This document shows positions 1-5,449 of a stretch of DNA of 5,462 bases, one piece after another. The notes below the pieces were generated by a model. The model searched no databases. It was given only the letters and a program-made list of their open reading frames with translations, and was not told the DNA's origin. How positions within the stretch are numbered: the first letter of the stretch is position 1; every line of letters starts with the position of its first letter. This DNA is from an uncultured Lachnospiraceae bacterium (lineage in GTDB: Bacteria > Bacillota > Clostridia > Lachnospirales > Lachnospiraceae). The translations under genes were made by a program, and so were the position numbers. The stretch lies in assembly GCA_910578715.1 (NCBI GenBank), contig CAJTRL010000105.1, positions 1-5,462 on the forward strand, written 5' to 3'.

Positions 1-10
1 TAAAACTAAA

Positions 11-30
11 AATATATCGGGAGATATATT
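11..30. promoter_or_regulatory. Perfect 8-bp palindrome upstream of the secreted-protein gene
   Basis: AATATATC (11-18) and GATATATT (23-30) are exact reverse complements around the tetraloop GGGA (19-22). The palindrome lies 36 bases before the start codon at 67. It could be an operator or a 5'-leader hairpin. A loose SigD/FliA-like match overlaps it: TAAA at 1-4, 15 bases, then GGAGATAT at 20-27, which matches 6 of 8 bases of GCCGATAT. A TTGACA at 29-34 has no good -10 partner 17 bases downstream. The palindrome is seen directly; its role is inference, and the window edge hides the rest of the promoter region. Confidence 0.45.
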
Positions 31-66
31 GACAAATTTCAAATTTTGAGGTAGGAGGATTTAAGC

Positions 67-852
67 ATGAAGAAATTATTGGCATTAATTTTGGCGGGGG
101 CTATGGTGGCGTCTGTTAGCGTCATTGCTTTTGCAGAAGAATCATCAGGCGAAGTTGTGGAAGGATGGGTACAAAAAGACTTGACAACTTTAACTGAATC
201 AGAAGAGGACCTTCAATATTTATATGATGGTGGATGGTTAAAAGGCGATTCAATTTCACCAAGCGAACTAGGGATTCCTGCTAATGTACTAGCTGCGTAT
301 TATGCAAAATTTGGCGGTGGAAGTTCCGAAGACTCCGATAGTTCAGATGGGGGCGATTCGGAATCTGCAGAAGTGCCCGTAATCGAATCAACAGGCATTC
401 CGATGGAGACTACGCTTGCGGCGGCGGATGAGAACAAATCTGTCGGCGAATACATGAACAATGCAGTCGTAGCGGCGCCGGGCCTTGACGAAGCTGTTCC
501 CGTATCACAGGGAGGCAATGTCATTATCAATGGCGCGCCGAGCAATCAGACTTTTTCCGTATTAAAAGTTCTTTCCGGCCATACGGAATCCGCGAAAGCA
601 CAGGCAGCGTCTGTCGGCGGCAAAGTATTGAACGTTGCGAGAATCGACGCATCCGTATATTTTGATACTGCAACCGTAAACTTTTATATGCCGGGCGTAA
701 AGACCGGCCAGAACATTCAGGTATATCAGTACGATTATACGAGCGGACAGTGGACAGGCGTCGCTGTTGCGGAAGTCAGAGAAGACCATGTTGTAGTGGA
801 TATGACATCCCTCGGCGTCCTGGCATTTATTGAAGTTCCGGCGGCTGAATAA
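67..852 (+). CDS. Secreted protein of unknown function with acidic linker
   Basis: This is a 261-aa exported protein that I cannot assign to a named family. Residues 1-23 form a classic signal peptide: KK, a hydrophobic core, then AFA before EE, so cleavage is likely after residue 23. Residues 24-82 form a small N-terminal region. Residues 83-101 are a flexible Gly/Ser/Asp/Glu linker. Residues 145-258 look like a beta-rich domain, with alternating hydrophobic strands and a motif of the form VYQYDYTSGQW followed by a final strand LGVLAFIEV. There is no LPXTG anchor and no C-terminal membrane segment, so release outside the cell is likely. The start is firm: AGGAGG at 53-58 sits 8 bases before ATG. 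It is followed by its own terminator, so it is probably monocistronic. The DNA is more AT-rich before the linker than after it. Confidence 0.9.
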   Translation: MKKLLALILAGAMVASVSVIAFAEESSGEVVEGWVQKDLTTLTESEEDLQYLYDGGWLKGDSISPSELGIPANVLAAYYAKFGGGSSEDSDSSDGGDSESAEVPVIESTGIPMETTLAAADENKSVGEYMNNAVVAAPGLDEAVPVSQGGNVIINGAPSNQTFSVLKVLSGHTESAKAQAASVGGKVLNVARIDASVYFDTATVNFYMPGVKTGQNIQVYQYDYTSGQWTGVAVAEVREDHVVVDMTSLGVLAFIEVPAAE

Positions 853-885
853 GAATCTTATTGTATATCTGCATAAAGAGTATGG

Positions 886-920
886 AAGATGCTGTATCCG
901 GCTGGTGCAGCATCTTTTTT
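886..920 (+). terminator. Rho-independent terminator of the secreted-protein gene
   Basis: AAGATGCTG (886-894) pairs perfectly with CAGCATCTT (908-916) around a 13-base loop, and the T run continues to 920. It begins 33 bases after the stop codon of the secreted-protein gene. Confidence 0.88.
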
Positions 921-1008
921 ATGATTATTACCGGGAAAAACTGCTCCGGGAGTCTGGCCCGTAAGAAGGCTTCCAATTTCCTGGAACATAAAAATAAATT
1001 TTTTGGGA

Positions 1009-1014
1009 TATAAT
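1009..1014 (+). promoter_or_regulatory. Candidate -10 box for the EAL/HDOD gene
   Basis: A perfect TATAAT lies 90 bases before the start codon at 1105, in an AT-rich stretch after the preceding terminator. No good -35 hexamer is found 16-18 bases upstream; the closest, TGGAAC at 982-987, is 21 bases away. An alternative pair is TTGGGA (1003-1008), 16 bases, TATACA (1025-1030). Further down, ACTATA (1023-1028) and TATAGT (1045-1050) form a 6-bp inverted repeat that could bind a regulator. The exact promoter is uncertain. Confidence 0.3.
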
Positions 1015-1104
1015 GCTAAAAAACTATACAAAAAGTATGAAAAATATAGTATTATGAATAATAGGAACTTAGTTCAAAATACTTTTTGATAGGGGAATGA
1101 AAAT

Positions 1105-2331
1105 ATGCTTGCTACATTAATACCATTATTTGATGAAACAATGACTGTGAAGGCTTATTCTTTATTTGCGCAAAAAGAGAACCGTCTGCTGAATCCGAGT
1201 TATCTTGGCGTCGGAATTACGGCAGGAGTTCATGTTCCCGGATTTGACCTGATTGAAAGTATGGGAATTGAAACGATATCAGCGGATAAGGAAATTTTTG
1301 TGGAAGTCAACAATATTTCCATATTTTCTAATATTGACGAACAATGCCAGGCACCGCATGAAAGACTGGTTCTGCTGGTAGACCATACAATCACGCCGGA
1401 AGAAATGTACATCAGGCGTTTTCAGGAATTGAAGAAGATGGGATTTTACCTTGCAATCAGAAAACTTCCGATTGAAAAATTTGAAGCCTATCAGGAAGTA
1501 CTCCGGTTGATGGACTATATTCTGTTGGATTATAAAAAGCTCAATATCGGCAATGCAAAACTCTTTTTCAATAAATATTACCCGAATATGAAAATGTGTG
1601 CGGTCAACGTGGATTCCCAGGAAGATTACGACAATTTGAGAAAGATGGGCGGTTTTGACCTTTACGAAGGCAAGTTTTTCCGTCTTCCGGTAACTGCCAA
1701 TAAACAGACCGAGGTAGCGCCGCTGAAAGTCAACTACATCGAGCTTTTAAATATCGTAAACGATGCTGATTTTGATTTGGCGGATGCCGCGGACGTTATC
1801 GGAAAAGATACGGCACTGGTTATTTCCCTGTTAAAGATGGTAAACAGGATGACCGTCAATTCGGAAATTACTTCTATCAGGCATGCGGCGGCGATGCTGG
1901 GCCAGAAAGAATTGAAACAGTGGATTAATACCGCAGTTACCAATGAGCTTTGCGCGGATAAACCGAGTGAAATCACAAGACTGTCACTTCTTCGTGCCAA
2001 ATTTGCAGAGAATCTTGCGCCATTGTTTGAGATGGCAATTCATTCTTCCGAACTGTTCCTGATGGGGTTGTTTTCCGTGTTGGATTTGATGCTGGATAAA
2101 CCGATGGAAGAAGCCCTGACGATGGTAAAGGTTTCCAAAAGCATTGAAGAAGCGTTAATCAACCACAGGGGAGAACTGGCACCGGTGCTGGATTTTATTC
2201 TTCAGTACGAAAGCGCCTCCTGGCAGGAAGTTTCCAGGCAAATGCTCCTGAAAAACATCGATATGAATCCTGTCTATGACGCTTACATTCAGTCATTACA
2301 GTGGTATCGCGATTTGGTGGGTACAGAATAA
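1105..2331 (+). CDS. YuxH-like signalling protein, degenerate EAL domain plus HDOD domain
   Basis: This 408-aa protein has the usual length and layout of the EAL-HDOD (YuxH-like) family. Residues 1-200 resemble a reduced EAL fold, with an N-terminal strand (TLIPLFDETMTVKAYSLF), a central LVDHTITPEE stretch and YILLDYKKL near 138-146. The catalytic E-x-L signature and the acidic metal ligands of active c-di-GMP phosphodiesterases are not seen; the expected E-x-L position reads AYSL. Residues 209-275 carry the HDOD core, including VISLLKMVNRM and EITSIRHAAAMLGQKELKQW. The C-terminal part (MGLFSVLDLMLDKPMEEAL) is typical of the family. It is probably a cytoplasmic scaffold or c-di-GMP-responsive partner rather than an enzyme. 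AGGGG at 1091-1095 lies 9 bases before ATG. It stands alone between two terminators. Confidence 0.88.
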   Translation: MLATLIPLFDETMTVKAYSLFAQKENRLLNPSYLGVGITAGVHVPGFDLIESMGIETISADKEIFVEVNNISIFSNIDEQCQAPHERLVLLVDHTITPEEMYIRRFQELKKMGFYLAIRKLPIEKFEAYQEVLRLMDYILLDYKKLNIGNAKLFFNKYYPNMKMCAVNVDSQEDYDNLRKMGGFDLYEGKFFRLPVTANKQTEVAPLKVNYIELLNIVNDADFDLADAADVIGKDTALVISLLKMVNRMTVNSEITSIRHAAAMLGQKELKQWINTAVTNELCADKPSEITRLSLLRAKFAENLAPLFEMAIHSSELFLMGLFSVLDLMLDKPMEEALTMVKVSKSIEEALINHRGELAPVLDFILQYESASWQEVSRQMLLKNIDMNPVYDAYIQSLQWYRDLVGTE

Positions 2332-2351
2332 AACAGTTGAAAACTACCGGG

Positions 2352-2389
2352 CTGCATTTTATTTCTATAATAAAATGCAGTCTTTTTTT
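2352..2389 (+). terminator. Strong rho-independent terminator after the EAL/HDOD gene
   Basis: A 12-bp perfect stem (2352-2363 with 2369-2380, arms starting CTGCATTTTATT) closes a 5-base loop. It is followed by TC and a run of seven T to 2389. It lies 20 bases after the stop codon at 2329-2331. Confidence 0.93.
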
Positions 2390-2416
2390 CTGCTCAATGT
2401 TATTTATTATTAATTA

Positions 2417-2476
2417 TGCAAAGTTTACTTGACATAAAATGCAAAGTGTACTATACTAATATTGCAAAGCGAGCTT
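2417..2476 (+). promoter_or_regulatory. Three operator-like repeats at 23-bp spacing over the regulator promoter
   Basis: TGCAAAG occurs at 2417, 2440 and 2463, exactly 23 bases apart. Each copy runs into a small 4-2-4 inverted repeat: AAGT-TT-ACTT (2421-2430), AAGT-GT-ACTA (2444-2453, imperfect in one base) and AAGC-GA-GCTT (2467-2476). The first overlaps the left edge of the -35 box, the second covers the spacer and the start of the -10 box, and the third covers the likely transcription start. Binding there should block RNA polymerase. The Xre-type protein encoded just downstream is the natural candidate for binding these sites as a dimer. The repeats are seen; autorepression is inference. 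Confidence 0.7.
2429..2457 (+). promoter_or_regulatory. Near-consensus SigA promoter of the regulator/membrane-protein operon
   Basis: TTGACA (2429-2434) is a perfect -35 box. After an ideal 17-base spacer comes TATACT (2452-2457), with 5 of 6 consensus -10 bases. Transcription would start near 2463-2465, giving a leader of about 37 bases before the ATG at 2501. So strong a promoter for a small regulator suggests tight repression. Confidence 0.88.
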
Positions 2477-2500
2477 AGCACAAATGAATTGAGAGGAACA

Positions 2501-2707
2501 ATGAAAACAAAAATTAAAGAATTGAGAAAACAAAGAAAAATGTCTCAGGAAGAACTGGCGAACGCGGTCGGAACAACGAGACAGACAATCACTTCGATTG
2601 AAGTGGAAAAGTATACGGCGTCTTTGGTGCTGGCGTATAAAATTGCACATTTTTTCGGGATGTCGATTGAAGAAGTATTTGATTTTTCAGAGGTGGAGGA
2701 GATTTGA
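2501..2707 (+). CDS. Small Xre/Cro-type helix-turn-helix transcriptional regulator
   Basis: This 68-aa DNA-binding protein is almost entirely one Cro/CI-type HTH domain. It opens with MKTKIKELRKQRKMSQEEL; helix 2 is about residues 14-24 and recognition helix 3 about 25-36 (TTRQTITSIEVEKY), followed by SLVLAYKIAHFFGMSIEEVF. The length and layout match the small Clostridia/Bacillus YozG-like regulators that often precede a small membrane protein. The family pattern near the end of helix 3 is usually E-x-GK; here it is EVEK. ATG at 2501 is chosen, preceded by GAGAGG (2491-2496) with a short 4-base gap. A TTG at 2462 in the same frame lies at or before the likely transcription start, so it is rejected. 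It is translationally linked to the next gene and probably controls its own operon. Confidence 0.93.
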   Translation: MKTKIKELRKQRKMSQEELANAVGTTRQTITSIEVEKYTASLVLAYKIAHFFGMSIEEVFDFSEVEEI

Positions 2708-2709
2708 GA

Positions 2710-3162
2710 ATGGATAAGATGAGACAGGAAGTAGAAAATAAACTGAAATACTGGGGAAGAATGTGCGCATTATTTGCGATTCTGATGTCAACAAACTGCT
2801 GGAATCTTACAAGGACGACAAGAGGAGGAGATAATTTTACGGATTTTTTTGAAGGATTTCAGTTCGGAATCGCTCTGGCATTTTTGCTCTGTGCGATATT
2901 CAAGGTGGCGCGGTACCGGAAAATATTAAAAGATGAAGAGGCAATCAGGGCCTATTATATCAAGGAACATGACGAAAGAAGCATGGCAATCTGGAATAAG
3001 TCGGGCGGTACCGTGCTGTATACATGCGGCGTCCTGATTATCGGGGCGGCAGTGGTTGCGGGATATTTTAATCCCGTCGTTTTCCTCACATTGCTCGCCT
3101 GCGGCCTGTTTCTTCTGCTTGTCAAACAGGGACTCTGCCTGTATTACTGCAAAACAATGTGA
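2710..3162 (+). CDS. Membrane protein partner of the HTH regulator
   Basis: This 150-aa integral membrane protein has hydrophobic segments at about residues 15-30, 51-66, 101-119 and 122-139, suggesting four helices. Between helices 2 and 3 is a charged stretch with IKEHDERSMAIWNKSGG (about 84-100). An E-x-DER motif just before a membrane helix is typical of DUF2178/DUF3796-like proteins encoded next to small Xre regulators. Their biochemical function is unknown to me. ATG at 2710 is 2 bases past the regulator's stop codon and has GGAG at 2698-2701, 8 bases away. A TTG at 2704 would overlap the upstream gene but sits very close to the ribosome site. It is co-transcribed with the regulator. 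One hypothesis is that it senses membrane state or modulates the regulator, but nothing here proves it. Confidence 0.88.
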   Translation: MDKMRQEVENKLKYWGRMCALFAILMSTNCWNLTRTTRGGDNFTDFFEGFQFGIALAFLLCAIFKVARYRKILKDEEAIRAYYIKEHDERSMAIWNKSGGTVLYTCGVLIIGAAVVAGYFNPVVFLTLLACGLFLLLVKQGLCLYYCKTM

Positions 3163-3182
3163 TAGCTTTTCTTCGGATATTC

Positions 3183-3191
3183 TGGTATAAT
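3183..3191 (+). promoter_or_regulatory. Extended -10 promoter for the charged hypothetical protein
   Basis: TGGTATAAT (3183-3191) is a perfect extended -10 element (TGnTATAAT). It lies in the 84-base gap after the membrane-protein gene. The -35 region, near TAGCTT at 3163-3168, is weak, as extended -10 promoters tolerate. Transcription would begin near 3198. The leader contains a 5-bp hairpin, CTGCT-TTC-AGCAG (3212-3224), just before the purine-rich GGAAAGG. No terminator is seen between 3163 and 3183, so read-through from the upstream operon is also possible. Confidence 0.6.
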
Positions 3192-3246
3192 GTGTTCATA
3201 ATGATATAAAACTGCTTTCAGCAGCGGAAAGGTATGGCGCTTATCT

Positions 3247-3957
3247 ATGGTAAACCGGGTCGATGGAAATCGATATTATGAATATACCAGAACGCAGAAT
3301 TTAAGCGTATCCGATACGGACGAAAAATTCAGTCTCGATTACAAGCAGAAGGAGCTTACAGGAGAAAAATCCCAAAAGGACAAGGACGTACCGGAGCAAG
3401 AAAAACAAAAGGCGGCGGAACAGACCGGCGTCCGGGTGGATATTTCTTATGGAAAGACGACTGACGCAAAGCCAAAACAGACTGCTCCCGTAAAAGAACG
3501 GCCGGATACGGCGTCGGGACAGACACTGTTGTCCATGATTCAGGACATTTTCAGGACTGCGATAGACGCCTTCAAAGGTTTTTTTGATAAAATCTGGAAC
3601 GAGCCTGAAACGGATAAAGCAGCTTTAGATAGCGCAGTATTGGACAGCGCAGAGGAAAAACAGCCGGATGCCTCTGAAATGATGGATGCCGAAGTTGTAC
3701 GGGAATCAGAAGAGCCTTCGGAAACGGCTGAGTCTTTTTATCAGAAGGAAGCCCGTCTCAATCAGGAAATTCAGCCTTATCTTAAGAAGGGAGACTTAAA
3801 TCAGGTAATCAACCTTCTGACAGATAACGGGAAAAAGACAGCGGCCAGAAATTCAACGCTTCTGACTTATTATGACAGAAATGGAAGAATGATAGAGCCG
3901 AACGCGTCGGACAGCCAGCGGATTTTATATGGCGACAGAAATGCGCGTAAATTATAG
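3247..3957 (+). CDS. Charged hypothetical protein with conserved-looking C-terminus
   Basis: This 236-aa protein is not recognised. There is no signal peptide. Residues 20-90 are Lys/Glu/Gln/Asp-rich and probably disordered. Residues 92-118 form one amphipathic segment with many aromatic residues (LLSMIQDIFRTAIDAFKGFFDKIW), which could be a membrane-surface or protein-binding helix. Residues 119-162 are acidic and contain a small repeat (LDSAVLDSAEE). The C-terminus, 163-236, looks folded: helices around FYQKEARLNQEIQPYLKKG and LNQVINLLTDNGKK, then LLTYYDRNGRMIEPN. The start is weakly marked: GGAAAGG (3226-3232) is 14 bases from ATG, longer than usual, but no other start codon exists in frame after the stop at 3202. 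It has its own promoter and terminator. A cytoplasmic scaffold role is only a guess. Confidence 0.8.
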   Translation: MVNRVDGNRYYEYTRTQNLSVSDTDEKFSLDYKQKELTGEKSQKDKDVPEQEKQKAAEQTGVRVDISYGKTTDAKPKQTAPVKERPDTASGQTLLSMIQDIFRTAIDAFKGFFDKIWNEPETDKAALDSAVLDSAEEKQPDASEMMDAEVVRESEEPSETAESFYQKEARLNQEIQPYLKKGDLNQVINLLTDNGKKTAARNSTLLTYYDRNGRMIEPNASDSQRILYGDRNARKL

Positions 3958-3967
3958 CAAAATTATA

Positions 3968-4018
3968 GAGCGGCTGCATTCATGAATGAAAATTCATAAA
4001 GCGGCTGCTCCATTTTTT
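3968..4018 (+). terminator. Rho-independent terminator with wobble-paired 10-bp stem
   Basis: GAGCGGCTGC (3968-3977) pairs along its full length with GCGGCTGCTC (4001-4010) through eight Watson-Crick and two G-U pairs. CATTTTTT follows to 4018. The 23-base loop holds a second inverted repeat, ATGAAT/ATTCAT (3982-3987 with 3992-3997). Read on the other strand, the two G-U pairs become A-C mismatches, so it should work best for the plus-strand gene ending at 3957. No better terminator is seen for the convergent minus-strand gene ending at 4050, which may use this one weakly. Confidence 0.8.
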
Positions 4019-4049
4019 CTGTGAAATAATTTTCATGGAAAACAGTGGC

Positions 4050-5159
4050 TCATTGCGCATCGAAAGGAGAGACTACTCTGTTTTTGCCGTTTTTCTTTCC
4101 GTAATACAGCCGTCTGTCCGCATGAGTAATGGTATCTTCCACGACGTTTCCGGGTCTGTGTGCGGCAACGCCGAGTGTCAGCGAACAATGGATGACCGTT
4201 TCGTGCAGACGAAACGGATGCGCCTCCACTTCGGCACGGATATGTTCTGCGATTCTGCAGGTATGGTCCAACGGTACTTTGGTCATAATCAGAATTTCTT
4301 CTCCGCCCCAGCGGCATACATTTCCATGACTGTTTACCTGATTACGTATAATCTGGGAAATCTCTTTTAATACGACATCCCCGAAATCATGTCCATAAGT
4401 ATCGTTTACCCGTTTGAAATTATCAATATCACACATAACCAGGCAGAAGTCTTCTTCCGCTTTCATGACTTCATCGAAAAAGTCCTGCATGCTTCTGCGG
4501 TTATACAGCCCAGTCAGCGGGTCGATGCTGGCCATATTGTCGAGCGCGACATTCTGATTGCGCAGCAGATTGGTGGCCGCCTGCATATCCATAATAAAAA
4601 CGAGCGTGACAAGAAACAGAAAGCCAAAATTGCAGATGGAATTAAAAATATAAATGAACAGCTCCACCACAGGCGGCACGTTGAGCGGAAAAAGAGCGCC
4701 CGTAAACATGGAAATCATGCGGCAGCCGACAAATGACAGAAGTGCCGCAAGGCCGAGCAGCGTAGGAACAAGATATTTTTTTTTCGTATCATCAATCAGC
4801 GTGACACACATATAATAGCCGAACGGAATCAGTCCGATGGTGTACTGGGCAAAGCCAAAACGCCAGCCGATGCAGATAGCCGCGACAAAAGAGTGGATGA
4901 TGATTTCCACATAGGTAATATAAAATGTCTTGATTAATTCTTTCTCGTATCCGTATTTGATGATGTTAATACAGCGCACATAAGTAATTACACTGCCGAT
5001 GTTAAAAATTATCAACGGATAAACGCGGAGAATACTAAAAAGAATTACAAGAAAAACATGGACGCCCGTAATTGTATAAGTAATCAGTTTGTATTTAAAT
5101 TTTTCATCCTGAAGGCTGCGTTCCAGCAGACCTTTTATCGTACCGAGTTTTGCTATCAT
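4050..5159 (-). CDS. Membrane-anchored diguanylate cyclase (GGDEF domain)
   Basis: This 369-aa enzyme is predicted to make cyclic-di-GMP from two GTP. Six hydrophobic segments (about residues 24-44, 46-64, 77-98, 102-120, 129-151, 164-190) form an N-terminal membrane sensor of no recognised type. After a short linker, the GGDEF domain fills 205-369: DPLTGLYNRR (213-222), CDIDNFKRVNDTYGHDFGD with metal and guanine contacts (243-261), GGEEI active site (285-289), SLTLGVA (326-332) and the terminal LYYGKKNGKNRV. All key catalytic positions look intact. The RxxD inhibitory site expected five residues before GGEE reads NSHG, so standard product inhibition is probably absent. ATG at 5159 is preferred, with a weak GGAACGG 7 bases upstream; a TTG at 5165 in frame is possible. 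It is convergent with the gene ending at 3957. Confidence 0.93.
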   Translation of the reverse strand: MIAKLGTIKGLLERSLQDEKFKYKLITYTITGVHVFLVILFSILRVYPLIIFNIGSVITYVRCINIIKYGYEKELIKTFYITYVEIIIHSFVAAICIGWRFGFAQYTIGLIPFGYYMCVTLIDDTKKKYLVPTLLGLAALLSFVGCRMISMFTGALFPLNVPPVVELFIYIFNSICNFGFLFLVTLVFIMDMQAATNLLRNQNVALDNMASIDPLTGLYNRRSMQDFFDEVMKAEEDFCLVMCDIDNFKRVNDTYGHDFGDVVLKEISQIIRNQVNSHGNVCRWGGEEILIMTKVPLDHTCRIAEHIRAEVEAHPFRLHETVIHCSLTLGVAAHRPGNVVEDTITHADRRLYYGKKNGKNRVVSPFDAQ

Positions 5160-5228
5160 ATCCAATCCGTTCCAATCTCAGATATTTTAGACATTATGTA
5201 TGCGTTTTTTTAACACAAGTATAAATCC

Positions 5229-5257
5229 AGTATATAGCAAAATGTCCGTAAAGTAAA
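5229..5257 (-). promoter_or_regulatory. Promoter of the diguanylate cyclase gene
   Basis: On the minus strand, TTTACT (5257-5252) is followed after exactly 17 bases by TATACT (5234-5229). The -35 matches 4 of 6 and the -10 matches 5 of 6 consensus bases. Transcription would start near 5222, giving a leader of about 60 bases. I see no c-di-GMP riboswitch in that leader. Confidence 0.65.
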
Positions 5258-5304
5258 TTATAAAATCGGCATTCTCCGGGATTTTGATAACAGTTCAGCC
5301 ATGC

Positions 5305-5369
5305 AGAATCGAATATACAAAATGCCGTTGGGAGCTTGCTCACATAAGGCATCTTGTATATTCGATTCT
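5305..5369. repeat. 22-bp near-perfect inverted repeat (first hairpin)
   Basis: The arms 5305-5326 and 5348-5369 pair at 21 of 22 positions. The one mismatch, A at 5321 against C at 5353, becomes a U-G pair in minus-strand RNA, so that strand folds without mismatch. The 21-base loop holds a further small repeat, GAGC-TT-GCTC (5332-5341). Confidence 0.85.
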
Positions 5370-5392
5370 ATAGGGCGGACGCCCGACATGAA

Positions 5393-5449
5393 ATAAGTCA
5401 CCAGCCGATTCATAATATGACAAATTATAGCGTACATCTGGTGACTTAT
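5393..5449. repeat. 12-bp perfect inverted repeat (third hairpin)
   Basis: ATAAGTCACCAG (5393-5404) and CTGGTGACTTAT (5438-5449) are exact reverse complements around a 33-base AT-rich loop. The loop contains ATAAT (5412-5416) and ATTAT (5424-5428), which could extend the fold. Confidence 0.85.

Noticed and set aside
921..1104. c-di-GMP riboswitch in the leader of the EAL/HDOD gene
   Set aside because: The GEMM-type conserved core and tetraloop are not seen. Only small repeats such as TTCCA/TGGAA (971-986) are present.
2417..2469. Short CRISPR-like array, because TGCAAAG recurs at constant spacing
   Set aside because: The repeats are only 7 bases and overlap a promoter, and there are no cas genes. 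Operators fit far better.
2462..2500. TTG start giving the regulator 13 extra N-terminal residues
   Set aside because: The codon lies at or before the predicted transcription start and inside the third operator repeat. The extra residues do not fit the family, and ATG at 2501 has a purine-rich ribosome site.
4035..4370. Plus-strand open frames inside the cyclase gene (also 4129-4329 and 4389-4736)
   Set aside because: They are antisense shadows of a well-supported GGDEF gene and show no independent domain or start signal.
5262..5285. Minus-strand terminator made of AAAATC and GATTTT
   Set aside because: The 6-bp AT-rich stem with a 12-base loop and no real T run is too weak to call.
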